A stretch of DNA of 64,000 nt from Candidatus Zixiibacteriota bacterium (lineage in GTDB: Bacteria; Zixibacteria; MSB-5A5; GN15; FEB-12): NCBI GenBank assembly GCA_040753875.1, contig JBFMDV010000005.1, positions 485,990 through 549,989 of the forward strand. The letters run 5' to 3'. Every line of letters starts with the position of its first letter. Position 1 is the first letter of the stretch. Of the stretch, positions 35,883 to 45,094 are shown piece after piece. The notes beneath the pieces are model-generated. The model worked only from the letters and a program-made list of their open reading frames with translations. It was not told where the DNA came from and ran no database searches. A program made the position numbers and the translations under genes.

Positions 35883-36236
35883 TTATTTATTATCCAGCGC
35901 CTTGAATTCGCCGGTCGCTTCTACAAGCACCGGATACTCCTCCACTTGAGCGGGAATGGCTCGCTTCAGTTCTGCGGTCATGCTGACCACAAACACCTTC
36001 AGACAGGGCTTGCCATTCTGTTCGCCAATGCCAGTCCCGATTACACCCGGCAGAGCCATCCACTTGTCGGTGTAATCGCTGAGGACTTCTTCAATCGATC
36101 GCGACGCCATGGTATCCTGACTCTCCACTGTTTCGGATTTCTTGCCTGCCTCGGCGCAGCCGGACGCTATCATGCCAACCGAGGACAGAAACCCAACGCC
36201 TATCAACACTCCAATTGCAGTCAGTCGTAGTGTCAT
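35883..36236 (-). CDS. Small lipoprotein sharing a module with the neighbouring serine protease
   Basis: 117 residues from the ATG at 36236, chosen for the lipoprotein signal that follows (hydrophobic stretch ending SVGMIASGC, lipid Cys); the longer frame to 36353 has no export signal. The mature part contains LPGVIGTGIGEQNGKPCLKV...YPVLVEATGEFKAL. This matches the region between signal and protease domain of the gene upstream (IDGVVGTGTGVDENG...IPVSVEETGPFYAM). It is therefore a free-standing copy of that module, perhaps an inhibitor or partner. The ribosome binding site is weak (GGGAG, 13 nt). Confidence 0.75.
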   Translation of the reverse strand: MTLRLTAIGVLIGVGFLSSVGMIASGCAEAGKKSETVESQDTMASRSIEEVLSDYTDKWMALPGVIGTGIGEQNGKPCLKVFVVSMTAELKRAIPAQVEEYPVLVEATGEFKALDNK

Positions 36237-36285
36237 TCTGTTTCTCGGACTCCCTTCACCCATAGTAGAACGCATTCTGGGGGAA

Positions 36286-36319
36286 AAAGCAAGGCGGGGA
36301 CTCAACGAGTTCCCGCCTT
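36286..36319 (-). terminator. Intrinsic terminator after the lipoprotein protease
   Basis: A 13-bp stem with one G-U pair, 36291-36303 with 36307-36319, followed on the minus strand by GCTTTTTCCCCC. It starts 22 nt after the protease stop and separates it from the small lipoprotein gene. Confidence 0.85.
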
Positions 36320-36340
36320 TGCAAAAGAAATCGTGTTTTG

Positions 36341-37372
36341 CTATTGATTGCAAATCGTAGCGTTGAAGCGCTGTAGCACGACATTGATCGGCGTGCCGAC
36401 CGCTTCGCCTCTGCTGGTTCCGGCAAAGAGCAGCCCCACCGGGTTATTGGACGAATTGTTGGTGACTGCCAACGAACCGGAATCGCCGGACTTGATGACA
36501 CCGCGCGAAGTCATGAACTGACCTATGAACCTCGCCGTGCCATGGGAATACCCCACGCTTATGGTCACGTTAATGGCGGTTATGGTGCCAGTAGTCAGCG
36601 AACTGGTCCGGCCGACTTTCTTGATCGCCAGCCCTACTGACGGCGAGACGGTGGTTGAACTGGGATAGCCATAGAAGCCTGCCAGCGTGGCGCAGGTCAC
36701 ATCGGTAGTGGAGAACTGCGCGATAGCCGCATCCATCGTGTTGTTGGCGCTGGCACTGAAGGTAATGGGATAGAAATCGGACAGATCAGCCACTTTGTCA
36801 TTGGCGATATTAGCACACAGCGGCTTTGCGTCATATCGGCCCGGCTGATGGATATCCTCGCCGATCGCTGCCTGATTCTCTCTGGCTAGCACGTGATTGT
36901 TACTCAGAATATACTTTTGACCGCTCTTCACGACCACACACCCGATAGTGCCCGCGGCACATTCGTTGTTATTGCCGACTGATACGCCAATCGGAACCGG
37001 ACGATACCGCTTGGTCAGCGCCATTGCATAGAATGGACCGGTTTCCTCTACTGAAACCGGGATACCATCAATGACCGGAGCGATCTTACCGGCTGAGGCG
37101 ACCGTACCCGATGTGTACACTTTGATACAGAGGTTTCCGTTCTCATCGACACCGGTACCGGTACCAACCACGCCGTCGATATTCATCAGCATGTCAGTAT
37201 TACGGTCCTGGATACCCATGACCTTTGAGACCGCCTCAGGATTGGTGGCGGCTATGTCGGTGATGTTGTTGGCGGTCGGAGTCTGATTGTTGTTGCAGCC
37301 GACCCAGTACAGGGCGGTGACCAGAAGGATCGCGGACACCAATGCGATCAGACCAAAGCGCGTCTTCCTCAT
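36341..37372 (-). CDS. Trypsin-like serine protease, lipoprotein
   Basis: 343 residues; start follows GGAGGAAGAG. A lipoprotein signal (hydrophobic 7-22, LYWVGC with Cys26) is followed by a short low-complexity linker. Next comes the GVVGTGTG module (~60-118) shared with the small lipoprotein next door, and then an S1-type protease domain. The triad is His160 (LSNNHVLA), Asp214 (NTMDAAIAQ) and Ser298 (KSGDSGSLAV). It should sit on the outer or inner membrane facing the periplasm or outside. Substrate unknown. Confidence 0.85.
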   Translation of the reverse strand: MRKTRFGLIALVSAILLVTALYWVGCNNNQTPTANNITDIAATNPEAVSKVMGIQDRNTDMLMNIDGVVGTGTGVDENGNLCIKVYTSGTVASAGKIAPVIDGIPVSVEETGPFYAMALTKRYRPVPIGVSVGNNNECAAGTIGCVVVKSGQKYILSNNHVLARENQAAIGEDIHQPGRYDAKPLCANIANDKVADLSDFYPITFSASANNTMDAAIAQFSTTDVTCATLAGFYGYPSSTTVSPSVGLAIKKVGRTSSLTTGTITAINVTISVGYSHGTARFIGQFMTSRGVIKSGDSGSLAVTNNSSNNPVGLLFAGTSRGEAVGTPINVVLQRFNATICNQ

Positions 37373-38019
37373 GATGCTCTTCCTCCAAAGGGTTTTTGAG
37401 GTATTACTATCATTCGTGAAAATGACTACCGACTTCGTTCGGGGGATAATCGAACAGCGTCGGCAATTCGCGGCTCCTTAACCTGCTGATACAGGGGGAC
37501 GCCGTCCGGTCCATGAGGACCTTACCAACAATATTTCTCCGCGCACCTCCTTTCCCGCGACCTCTTACCTTTGCCTCTGGCACCTGAGCTGGTGTATTGC
37601 CTACTGGCACGCCAGCCAACAGCACCTAATACAATGGAAATAAGCAGGGATCTTACCCCGTCTTGCACTCACGATGTTAATTATGACAACCCCCGGTGCG
37701 GCTGCCCGGGGACCCTGCTGAATGCCGCTGGCAGCCTCTCGCCCGCGTGGCGGGCTTCAAAGGCAAACCAAACCTGTCACGGCTGCAGCTACCGTGAAGG
37801 ATAAGCTAACGCTCATCTCCGAAGATACAAGAAGAATTTTATGCCACGTGCCACATGGACCGTGAACCACCCGTCAACAAGGGGACCCTGTCTAAATCGG
37901 CTGACTGCCACCATCTGAGACGCTACACTTTATGGCGCAGGGCGGTAGCAATCGCGCGCCTACGTGCAGGTCAGAGAATCAGGAGAAATAGGTTTGACGG
38001 TTGGTGTTCTTAAAGATTG
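37373..38019. other. 647-nt non-coding stretch rich in palindromes
   Basis: There is no credible coding frame here. Many perfect stems are present: 37429-37463 (CCGAC..GTTCG / CGAAC..GTCGG), 37508-37521 (GGTCC/GGACC), 37691-37711 (CCCCGG/CCGGGG), 37741-37755 (GCCCGC/GCGGGC) and 37773-37800 (CCTgTCACGG/CCGTGAaGG). Two outer arms, GCAGGG/CCCTGC (37644-37718) and GCCAGC/GCTGGC (37611-37732), nest around 37691-37711. This looks like a structured RNA of ~400 nt. I could not match tmRNA, RNase P RNA, SRP RNA or a riboswitch by eye. Strand not determined; minus is more likely because both flanking genes are on minus. Confidence 0.4.
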
Positions 38020-38101
38020 TGCGGAAGGGGGGACTTGAACCCCCACGGATTGCTCCACTACCCCCTCAAGATAGCGTGTCTACCAATTCCACCACTTCCG
38101 C
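38020..38101 (-). tRNA. tRNA-Leu(GAG)
   Basis: The minus-strand sequence folds as a class II tRNA: acceptor GCGGAAG/CTTCCGC, D-arm GGTGGAATTGGTAGACAC, anticodon stem CTATC/GGTAG with loop TTGAGGG (anticodon GAG), a long variable arm (GGAGCAATCC) and T-arm GGGGGTTCAAGTCCCCC. The discriminator base is A; CCA is not encoded. It lies just after secG. Confidence 0.95.
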
Positions 38102-38109
38102 ATCGATTC

Positions 38110-38137
38110 AAAAGGCAGAACTATTCGTTGTCCTGCC
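38110..38137 (-). terminator. Possible terminator between secG and tRNA-Leu
   Basis: On the minus strand GGCAGGAC pairs with GTTCTGCC (38114-38137, one G-U pair), followed by TTTTGAATC. The T-run is short, so partial read-through into the tRNA is possible. Confidence 0.5.
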
Positions 38138-38193
38138 CAAAACGAACGTAGCCGGTCACACCCTCACGTAAGGCGGTGTGCCAACTCAGTAAT

Positions 38194-38616
38194 CTACTTG
38201 CCGGTGTCGCCGGTATTGAACGGCGACGCCTCGCCCGGGGTGACCTGCTGAGTCCCTTCCTGACCGGGCGTGGTCGGTTGAGCCTGCTGTTGCTGCTGCA
38301 TCTGACGCTGCATCTCCTCTTGCGCCTGACGAGTCACTGCGGACTCACCGGTTGCCGCCGGGGCACCAGTAGTACTAGATCGGGTCTGGCCGGACATGAA
38401 CGCCAGCGCCCCGCAGTTGAACATGAACAAAATTGCCAGCACCGTAGTGGCTTTGGACAAGAAAGTCGCGGCGCCACGACCGCCGAATACGGCGCTCGAC
38501 AGCCCGCCGCCAAAAGCAGAACCGGCCAGCCCCTCGCCTTTACTGGATTGCATTAGCACGACCAGAATGAGCGCCAGACAGACCAGCACATGAAAGATCA
38601 CCCATGCAACAAACAA
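38194..38616 (-). CDS. secG: Preprotein translocase subunit SecG, with long Gln-rich tail
   Basis: 140 residues. The first 75 residues are a typical SecG: two membrane helices around LMQSSKGEGLAGSAFGGG and FGGRGAATFLSKATT. SecG aids SecYE-dependent protein export. The C-terminal ~65 residues are a low-complexity tail rich in Gln, Thr and Pro, longer than usual. It ends the glycolytic cluster, 15 nt after tpiA. Confidence 0.92.
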   Translation of the reverse strand: MFVAWVIFHVLVCLALILVVLMQSSKGEGLAGSAFGGGLSSAVFGGRGAATFLSKATTVLAILFMFNCGALAFMSGQTRSSTTGAPAATGESAVTRQAQEEMQRQMQQQQQAQPTTPGQEGTQQVTPGEASPFNTGDTGK

Positions 38617-38631
38617 CGAATATACCTCCGC

Positions 38632-39381
38632 TTAACACGCGTTAATAATCGCACCAAACTCCTCGGCCACCAGGGACGCTCCTCCTACGAGAGCACCATC
38701 GATATTCGGCTGCGACAACAGCCCCTTGGCGTTGTCCGCCTTCACCGAACCACCGTACAGGATCGGAAATTCCGAGGCCGACCGCTGGTCGATCCCGGAT
38801 ACCATATCTCGGACGAACCTGTGTATGGCTTCCGCCATGTCGGGCGTTGCCGTCCTACCCGTCCCGATTGCCCAGACCGGTTCGTAGGCGATGACGATCT
38901 TTTTCAAATCGTCCGGCCCGAATCCAGCCAGGACACCGCGTACCTGAGTTCCGACCACGTTTTCGGTTTGACCGGCCTCCCTCTGGGTCAGCGTCTCACC
39001 GACACAGATGATGGGTGTAAGACCGGCTGCCAAAGCGGCTTTCGCCTTGGCGTTAATCAGTTGGTCGGTTTCACCGTGATACCGCCGGCGTTCCGAGTGG
39101 CCCAAAATAACGTACGTCGCCCCGAGCGTCAAGAGCATGGCGGCTGAAATATCCCCTGTGTACGCTCCTTTCTGATGCTGCGACATGTCCTGGGCGCCGA
39201 GCGCTATCCGGCTGTTGCGTAATAGATTGGCCGCTGTACCGAGTGACGTGAACGGCGGGCAGACCACCACGGTGACACTGTCACGCGCCGATGGCCTTGA
39301 CAAGAGGGCCTTTATCAGTACTTCCGTCTCGGCAACTGTGCCGTTCATTTTCCAGTTACCGGCGATCACTTTCCGGCGCAT
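38632..39381 (-). CDS. tpiA: Triosephosphate isomerase
   Basis: 249 residues from MRRKVIAGNWKMNG at 39381, the usual start of the family; an earlier ATG at 39408 overlaps pgk and adds 9 odd residues. Catalytic residues are seen as the N-terminal Lys (NWKMNG), His in VILGHSERR and Glu in IVIAYEPVWAIGTG. The phosphate loop ILYGGSVKADNAK is intact. Starts 1 nt after the pgk stop codon. Confidence 0.95.
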   Translation of the reverse strand: MRRKVIAGNWKMNGTVAETEVLIKALLSRPSARDSVTVVVCPPFTSLGTAANLLRNSRIALGAQDMSQHQKGAYTGDISAAMLLTLGATYVILGHSERRRYHGETDQLINAKAKAALAAGLTPIICVGETLTQREAGQTENVVGTQVRGVLAGFGPDDLKKIVIAYEPVWAIGTGRTATPDMAEAIHRFVRDMVSGIDQRSASEFPILYGGSVKADNAKGLLSQPNIDGALVGGASLVAEEFGAIINAC

Positions 39382-39382
39382 C

Positions 39383-40594
39383 TCAGACCGCTTCAACCTT
39401 GACGGCATCAGTTAACGCCGCCACTCCGGGCAGGAGTTTCCCTTCAAGAAACTCCAGCGATGCCCCGCCGCCGGTAGAGATATGAGTCAGTCGGTCGTCC
39501 AACCCGGCCTGACTGACCGCCGCTGCCGAATCCCCGCCGCCCACCACCGTTACCGCGCCCCGCATGGTCAGGTCGGCCAGCAACTTAGCAACTGCCAGTG
39601 TTCCCCGCGCAAATGGCTTGTGCTCGAACACCCCCATCGGGCCATTCCAGACGATAGTCTTTGCATCAGCCAACGCATCCGAGAATGTTTTGATCGATGC
39701 CGGTCCGATATCCAGCCCTTTCATGCCGTCCGGGATCTTCTCGATCGGTACAACTTTGGTCTGTGCTGAATCGGAAATCTCGGAGGCAATCACGGCATCT
39801 GACGGAAACAGCAGTTTCATTCTTGAACCTTGGGCTTTGGCTATGATCTCTCGCGCCAGTTCCACCTTGTCGTCTTCGAGCAGTGAGTCACCGATGGAGT
39901 ATCCCATCGCCTTGGCGAACGTGAACACCATGCCGCCGCCTATTACCAGCAGATCAACTTTCGGCATTAGCTGCTGGATGACATCGATCTTGCCGGAAAT
40001 CTTGGCCCCTCCGAGAATAGCGGCAAACGGCCGCTTGGGATTGTTCAAGGCGTTGCCGAGATACCGCAGCTCCTTTTCCATCAGGAACCCGGCGACCGAC
40101 TGCTTGAAGAACTGCGTCACCCCTTCGGTCGACGCGTGTGCCCGATGCGCTGAGCCGAATGCATCGTTGACATAAATATCCGCAAGCTCGGCCAGTTTGC
40201 GGGCGAACTCCGGGTCGTTCTTTTCCTCTTCCTTGTGGAAGCGGAGATTCTCCAGAAGCAGGCACTCGCCGTTCTTGAGTTTGTTAGCACCATTAGTTGC
40301 TTGCGGGCCAATGCAGTCCTCTGCAAACGATACCTGCGATCCGAGGAGTTCCGACAGCCGTTTCGCCACCGGTCGCAGTGAGAATTCAGGCGTGGTGCCT
40401 TTTGGTCGGCCGAGATGTGAGCAGGCAATCACGCGGCCGCCGTCCCCCAGAATCTTCTTGAGTGTCGGCAGCGCCTCCCGAATCCGACGGTCGTCGGTGA
40501 TGCATTGTTTGTCGTCGAGCGGTACGTTGAAATCGACACGTACGAGCACTTTCTGGCCGCGGAAATTGACATCGGCCACGGTTACTTTATTCAT
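39383..40594 (-). CDS. pgk: Phosphoglycerate kinase
   Basis: 403 residues from [20 protein letters not shown] at 40594, preceded by AAGGAG; the longer frame upstream is not conserved. [44 protein letters not shown] and [13 protein letters not shown] are standard PGK segments. It lies between gap and tpiA. Confidence 0.96.
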   Translation of the reverse strand: MNKVTVADVNFRGQKVLVRVDFNVPLDDKQCITDDRRIREALPTLKKILGDGGRVIACSHLGRPKGTTPEFSLRPVAKRLSELLGSQVSFAEDCIGPQATNGANKLKNGECLLLENLRFHKEEEKNDPEFARKLAELADIYVNDAFGSAHRAHASTEGVTQFFKQSVAGFLMEKELRYLGNALNNPKRPFAAILGGAKISGKIDVIQQLMPKVDLLVIGGGMVFTFAKAMGYSIGDSLLEDDKVELAREIIAKAQGSRMKLLFPSDAVIASEISDSAQTKVVPIEKIPDGMKGLDIGPASIKTFSDALADAKTIVWNGPMGVFEHKPFARGTLAVAKLLADLTMRGAVTVVGGGDSAAAVSQAGLDDRLTHISTGGGASLEFLEGKLLPGVAALTDAVKVEAV

Positions 40595-40617
40595 GGACCC
40601 TTCTCCTTCCGACCTGA

Positions 40618-41601
40618 TCACATCATGCGCATCATGTCGACCATGCGACAGGAAAACGCCCATTCATTGTCGTACCAGCCGAATACTTTCACCAGGTTGC
40701 CATGCACGGCCGTAAGTGCCGAATCGAACACCGAGCCGTGGGGATTGCCTATAATATCGGTGGACACGATCGGCTCATCACAATACTCCAGCGTGCGGGA
40801 AAGCGGCTCTGAAGAGGCAGCCTTCTTGAATGCGGCGTTGATCTGCTCGACCGTTGCCTCTTTCTCCAGGATCACTGCCAGATCCACGAGCGACGCATCC
40901 GGAGTAGGCACGCGGATCGCTATCCCGTCGAGTTTTCCCTTCATGACGGGGATAACCTCGGCGATCGCCTTCGCCGCACCGGTTGTGGTCGGTACCATCG
41001 AGAGCGAGGCCGACCGTGCCCGCCGAAGGTCCTTATGTGGTGCGTCCATCAGTCGCTGGTCGGCCGTGAACGAGTGAATAGTGGTCATGAACCCCTTGAC
41101 GATACCGAAATTGTCGAGAAGTACCTTAGCCATCGGCGCGAGACAGTTGGTGGTGCACGAACCTATCGAAATGACATGATGCTTGGTCTTGTCGTACTGG
41201 TGGGAATTGACCCCCAGTACGAACGTGCCGTCGTGCCCTTTGGCGGGCGCTGAAATAAGCACCTTGCGGGCACCGGCGGTGAGATGTTTGGAAGCATCCT
41301 CTTTGGTGGTGAATTTCCCAGTGCATTCTAGCACGACATCGGCGCCAAGCTGCTTCCAGGGGAGCTTGGCCGGGTCTTTTTCAGCCATCACCGGAATCTT
41401 CTTGCCTTCCACCACGATCTTATCACCGTCGACCGCCACTTCAGCCGGATACCGTCCGTGGATGGAATCGTATTTGAGAAGGTGCGCCAGTGTTTTGGCA
41501 TCGGTGATGTCGTTAAGACCGACTACTTCCATGTCGGTCCCACGGGCCGCTTTCAGCACCAGCCGGCCGATTCGTCCGAATCCGTTGATACCAACTTTCA
41601 T
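40618..41601 (-). CDS. gap: Glyceraldehyde-3-phosphate dehydrogenase
   Basis: 327 residues. The Rossmann motif [12 protein letters not shown], catalytic Cys149 in [10 protein letters not shown], the following His region, and the C-terminal [15 protein letters not shown] are all present. The enzyme forms 1,3-bisphosphoglycerate from GAP, phosphate and NAD(P). It is followed by pgk after 23 nt. Confidence 0.96.
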   Translation of the reverse strand: MKVGINGFGRIGRLVLKAARGTDMEVVGLNDITDAKTLAHLLKYDSIHGRYPAEVAVDGDKIVVEGKKIPVMAEKDPAKLPWKQLGADVVLECTGKFTTKEDASKHLTAGARKVLISAPAKGHDGTFVLGVNSHQYDKTKHHVISIGSCTTNCLAPMAKVLLDNFGIVKGFMTTIHSFTADQRLMDAPHKDLRRARSASLSMVPTTTGAAKAIAEVIPVMKGKLDGIAIRVPTPDASLVDLAVILEKEATVEQINAAFKKAASSEPLSRTLEYCDEPIVSTDIIGNPHGSVFDSALTAVHGNLVKVFGWYDNEWAFSCRMVDMMRMM

Positions 41602-41634
41602 TATGTCTCCTGTTACATTATACCCGACGGATGA

Positions 41635-42321
41635 TCATCTGCGAGTTGTGAACGGCAGCACGTACTTGATACCGACAGTGACGGTGAGCGCGTCATAGTT
41701 GCGCACCGAAATGAGGTCTTTCGAAAAATGGATGGGCATATACGCCACGTTGGCGTCAAGAGCGATATTGTGCGCCACCGAACAGTCCACGCCGCCGCCA
41801 AGAACGAAATTGAGATCGGTCTGTGATTCGCCGACAAAGGTCACGAACGGGTCAACCGAACTTGTGAACTGGATGCTGTTCCGCCCGTGATAAATGCCAC
41901 CACCCCCCATGACATAGGGCTGGAACCGGTTGCTGATGCCAGCCAGCGGATACAGTTTGGCGCGGAGTTGAATGGGATAAACGATCAGATTGCCGAATAT
42001 TGACTGCCCGTTGTCGTTGATGCTCACGTCACCACGGTTGACGATACCGGCGGCCAGTTCGACCATGAGAGCGGGAACCAGCCGATAGCCGAAATACCCC
42101 TCGAAATAGAAACTTCCTTCCTTGACATCGGTCTCATAGTAGGAACCATCGAGCGTATCGGCCTTAAGCGGCTTGCTTCCCATGTTGGACCAGACGCCGA
42201 GCCTGAGTCCCACCTGATGGCGATGGCTGAAACCGGCATAGTCGCCGGCGGGTTTGTCAGCGGCGAATGCGCCGCACGCCACCACCGTCGCCAGAAGGCA
42301 CAACACGCACGCTCTAACCAA
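41635..42321 (-). CDS. Outer-membrane beta-barrel protein
   Basis: 228 residues with a signal peptide (MVRACVLCLLATVVACGAFA). Alternating hydrophobic/aromatic strands follow, such as SFYFEGYFGYRLVPALMVEL and RFQPYVMGGGGIYHG. It ends on a strand with terminal basic residues, the overall pattern of small OmpW/opacity-type barrels of eight strands. It overlaps the phosphofructokinase gene by 8 nt and precedes gap by 33 nt, so an envelope protein is embedded in a glycolytic operon. Function unknown. Confidence 0.8.
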   Translation of the reverse strand: MVRACVLCLLATVVACGAFAADKPAGDYAGFSHRHQVGLRLGVWSNMGSKPLKADTLDGSYYETDVKEGSFYFEGYFGYRLVPALMVELAAGIVNRGDVSINDNGQSIFGNLIVYPIQLRAKLYPLAGISNRFQPYVMGGGGIYHGRNSIQFTSSVDPFVTFVGESQTDLNFVLGGGVDCSVAHNIALDANVAYMPIHFSKDLISVRNYDALTVTVGIKYVLPFTTRR

Positions 42322-43357
42322 AAAATACCTCGGCCGCTTCGTACAGGTTCTTGTCCACGAGTTTCACGTGCTTGATAACATCGACCAGCGGCACCGTTTC
42401 CAGGTGCGTCCCCTTTAGTGCCGCCATCTTGCCGAACTCCCCGTTGTGAACCATATCGACGGCGAATATTCCATATCGTGTGGACAACACCCGGTCGAAC
42501 GCGCTGGGGTTGCCGCCTCTCTGAATATGTCCCAGCCGCACCGACCGACAATCGAAACCGGTCTTGCGGCGAATGGTATCGGTCACCTTGTCGGCCACGC
42601 CGCCGAGCGGGATATGCCCGAATTCATCCGGTCCAACGTCGAGCCGCACCGGCTTGGCTTCACCCGATTCGCTCTTGAGCCGGGTCCCTTCCGCCACCAC
42701 CACGAGCGAAAACTCTTTTCCGCGCTGGTGGCGTTCGGTAATGGCAGTCACCACTCGTTCGAGGTCCACCGGAAACTCCGGGATCAGGATCATCGTCGCG
42801 CCACCGGCAATACCGGACTCAAGCGCGATCCACCCGGCATCACGTCCCATCACCTCGACCACGAACACCCGATTGTGCGATTCCGCGGTGGTCCGTATCC
42901 GATCAATTGCTTCGGTGGCGACATTCACCGCCGTATCAAAACCAAAGGTGCGGTCGGTTCCCCAGACGTTATTGTCAATCGTTTTGGGAACGCCGATAAC
43001 CTTTATTCCTTCCTGATGCAACTTGCCGGCCACACCCAGGGTGTCGACTCCGCCAATGACTATAAGCGCCTCAAGTTTGTGATCGGTCATGTTCTTCTTG
43101 ACATCACCCACCCCGTTCGGATGACTGTAGGGGTTGGTGCGCGAAGTCTTCAGGATAGTTCCCCCCATATAGAGTATATCGGCAACATCGTCGGGTGTTA
43201 TAGGTTTGATCTCCCCTTCGCCCAGAAGTCCGCGCCACCCCTCGTAGACACCATAGAAGTGAAAGCCGTAGCGGGAGGTTCCCTTTTGGACGATGGCCCT
43301 GATTACGGCATTGAGACCGGGGCAATCTCCGCCGCCGGTTAGTACGCCAATATTCAT
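42314..43357 (-). CDS. 6-phosphofructokinase, probably pyrophosphate-dependent
   Basis: 347 residues from MNIGVLTGGGDCPGLNAVIR at 43357, preceded by AAAGG. Sugar-binding motifs PKTIDNNVWGTD and EVMGRDAGWIAL are present. The donor-site residues that separate ATP from PPi enzymes read GGVDT (Asp at the position of E. coli Gly104) and GVPKTIDN (Lys at position 124). Asp plus Lys is the PPi signature, so a reversible PPi-dependent enzyme is predicted. The residue before the Asp is Val, where Asp or Glu is usual. First gene of the glycolytic cluster. Confidence 0.88.
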   Translation of the reverse strand: MNIGVLTGGGDCPGLNAVIRAIVQKGTSRYGFHFYGVYEGWRGLLGEGEIKPITPDDVADILYMGGTILKTSRTNPYSHPNGVGDVKKNMTDHKLEALIVIGGVDTLGVAGKLHQEGIKVIGVPKTIDNNVWGTDRTFGFDTAVNVATEAIDRIRTTAESHNRVFVVEVMGRDAGWIALESGIAGGATMILIPEFPVDLERVVTAITERHQRGKEFSLVVVAEGTRLKSESGEAKPVRLDVGPDEFGHIPLGGVADKVTDTIRRKTGFDCRSVRLGHIQRGGNPSAFDRVLSTRYGIFAVDMVHNGEFGKMAALKGTHLETVPLVDVIKHVKLVDKNLYEAAEVFFG

Positions 43358-43417
43358 AACTGCAGCCTTTCGATCAACGCGAGCACATGTTGACAAGTAA
43401 CCGGACGACCTGAGTGA

Positions 43418-43423
43418 TGTCAA
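43418..43423 (-). promoter_or_regulatory. Possible -35 box upstream of the phosphofructokinase gene
   Basis: A perfect TTGACA on the minus strand, about 65 nt before the ATG, in the gap 43358-43492. No good -10 box follows at 16-17 nt (GTTACT/TTACTT), so the promoter call is tentative. Confidence 0.3.
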
Positions 43424-43492
43424 GATTTTATGGGTATACAAGCGCGTCGCACGAGCATGCGGGCCGTGCGCGGATCTGTTGGCGCTCCGATC

Positions 43493-45094
43493 TCAGGGTG
43501 CGGCGGGGCCGGCAGGATAGAACGTGATCTGGCTGCGTCGATAGTCAAACAGCACCTTGTAGCTCTCCAATACCATGTTGCCGATATTGCCTGCCAGCTC
43601 CGATGAACCGGCCAGACCCTGCGACAACCCGGGCAGCATGACGCGCAGCGAATCAAGGTAGAGCGGACCCATATCAAAGGATCGCGCCACTCCCGTGCGT
43701 CCGTCCACCGCGCCGCCAACACCACCCAGCGCGCCGGTTTCGCGGATGTCAACGAGAAGCGTGTCGAGGCGATTCTTTTCTACGAATTCCTTGTGAAGGA
43801 TCAGGCCATAGGCGTTGCCGAGATCGACTATGAAATCTCCCGGCACGCCGGATAACGCGCCCTCGATCGCCGGCACCTGCATGACGAGACGAAATGGAAC
43901 CGACGTACCGCCATCGGGTGTCCGGAACCGCTCCGGTCGATAGATCGTCAGACTGGAGTCACCGTAATCTACCAACACGGGAAACCGCGAAAGAAAATCA
44001 AAGCCAATCACGCCGCCGAACGGCGCGCCATCAGCCCCCTGGTGACCGATGCCGGACAGATCCATCACCCCGCCGATCTGCCCATACAAAAAGACATCAC
44101 CTACCTGCAGCGAATCGATTCGGACCATCATCACCTCAGTGAAACCGCCCATTCCTTTCGCCGGGATCGTCCCAGCAGCTTCCAGGTCGAACTCAGCTAC
44201 CGCCAACTCGTTGAAAATGGTAGCCGAGGCTCCCGAATCGAGGATCAACCAGACACGCCGCTTACCATTGATGACCGCGGGGACATATATATGGCCCGCC
44301 CGATATGAGAACGGCACGCGAACAGAGTCCCCTTCGCTCACGAATCGATACCCTGTGTCCGGCTCGACCGGCATGCTGAAAACGGCGCTGTCGAACGGTT
44401 CATTGATCCGGCAGGACTCGGCGTCGAATTCGATAGTCAGTGGGACCTCCGGCGCCTCGAGCTGCGTCCGCATAGGCGTGAGAATACCGTTTACCGGCTG
44501 ATAGTTGTCAAAATAGGTGACAGTCTGGACATTGTCCAACCGGCTCAACATCTGAGCAAGGACGCCGGTGGTCCCGTTGAAATACGCCAGGACGGTATCT
44601 CCCTCAGAGGGGATAAATGCTATGAGGTAAAAGCCGGTGTCCTCGCGTACGACGGTACCCTTGTACGAGACGCTGTTGCCGCGTCGCGATGGGTCCAGGT
44701 ACGCGTGGGTCTCGAAATAAAGGGATTTGATGAGTTCGCGTTTTTCGTATCCGCTGATTTCCATCAGCCGCCCATTCTGGTCTCGCTGCCAGGCGATGCG
44801 GCCATCGAACCCCTGCGCCACAGAAAACTGACCAAACGACAGTTCCAGAAGGATGCGGTCCGGCGGCATCAGATACTCAGTGAAACGTCCGGGCTGACCG
44901 TTATACGTCAACTTGCCTGTTACCTTCACGTATCGCACCTGCTGCAAGCTCACCACCGCGGCCGGCCCCCCAACCGAGACGGCAAATAACGAATCGAGAT
45001 CAAACGGGGAATCCGCCCGCGTCGGCGTGGCGCCGATGAAGGAAGCCCAAACCGTCATGGAGACGAACAGGCAGCACATACTGTTAGTACTCAT
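43493..45094 (-). CDS. Exported retropepsin-like aspartic protease
   Basis: 533 residues. A signal peptide (residues 1-27) is followed by a ~220-residue beta-rich region. Two aspartyl-protease half domains come next: LILDSGASATIF (DSGA at 286-289) and FIVDLGNAYGLIL (DLGN at 424-427, Leu replacing the usual Thr or Ser). It probably works in the periplasm. It overlaps rodA by 11 nt and is the last gene of the mre/rod run, so it may be tied to cell-wall growth; this is inference from position only. Confidence 0.8.
   Translation of the reverse strand: MSTNSMCCLFVSMTVWASFIGATPTRADSPFDLDSLFAVSVGGPAAVVSLQQVRYVKVTGKLTYNGQPGRFTEYLMPPDRILLELSFGQFSVAQGFDGRIAWQRDQNGRLMEISGYEKRELIKSLYFETHAYLDPSRRGNSVSYKGTVVREDTGFYLIAFIPSEGDTVLAYFNGTTGVLAQMLSRLDNVQTVTYFDNYQPVNGILTPMRTQLEAPEVPLTIEFDAESCRINEPFDSAVFSMPVEPDTGYRFVSEGDSVRVPFSYRAGHIYVPAVINGKRRVWLILDSGASATIFNELAVAEFDLEAAGTIPAKGMGGFTEVMMVRIDSLQVGDVFLYGQIGGVMDLSGIGHQGADGAPFGGVIGFDFLSRFPVLVDYGDSSLTIYRPERFRTPDGGTSVPFRLVMQVPAIEGALSGVPGDFIVDLGNAYGLILHKEFVEKNRLDTLLVDIRETGALGGVGGAVDGRTGVARSFDMGPLYLDSLRVMLPGLSQGLAGSSELAGNIGNMVLESYKVLFDYRRSQITFYPAGPAAP

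Noticed and set aside
37410..37625. 71-codon minus-strand frame in the non-coding stretch
   Set aside because: It contains AAGGAGG but no start codon at a fitting distance, and the sequence is dominated by palindromes.
37741..37810. GEMM-like (cyclic di-GMP) riboswitch on the plus strand, from AGGCAAACC followed by a hairpin
   Set aside because: The second conserved segment (GACGCAAAGC) is absent and no plus-strand gene follows.
37400..37810. tmRNA or RNase P RNA
   Set aside because: No tRNA-like ends or tag frame ending in ALAA, and no GAGGAAAGTCC-type core on either strand.
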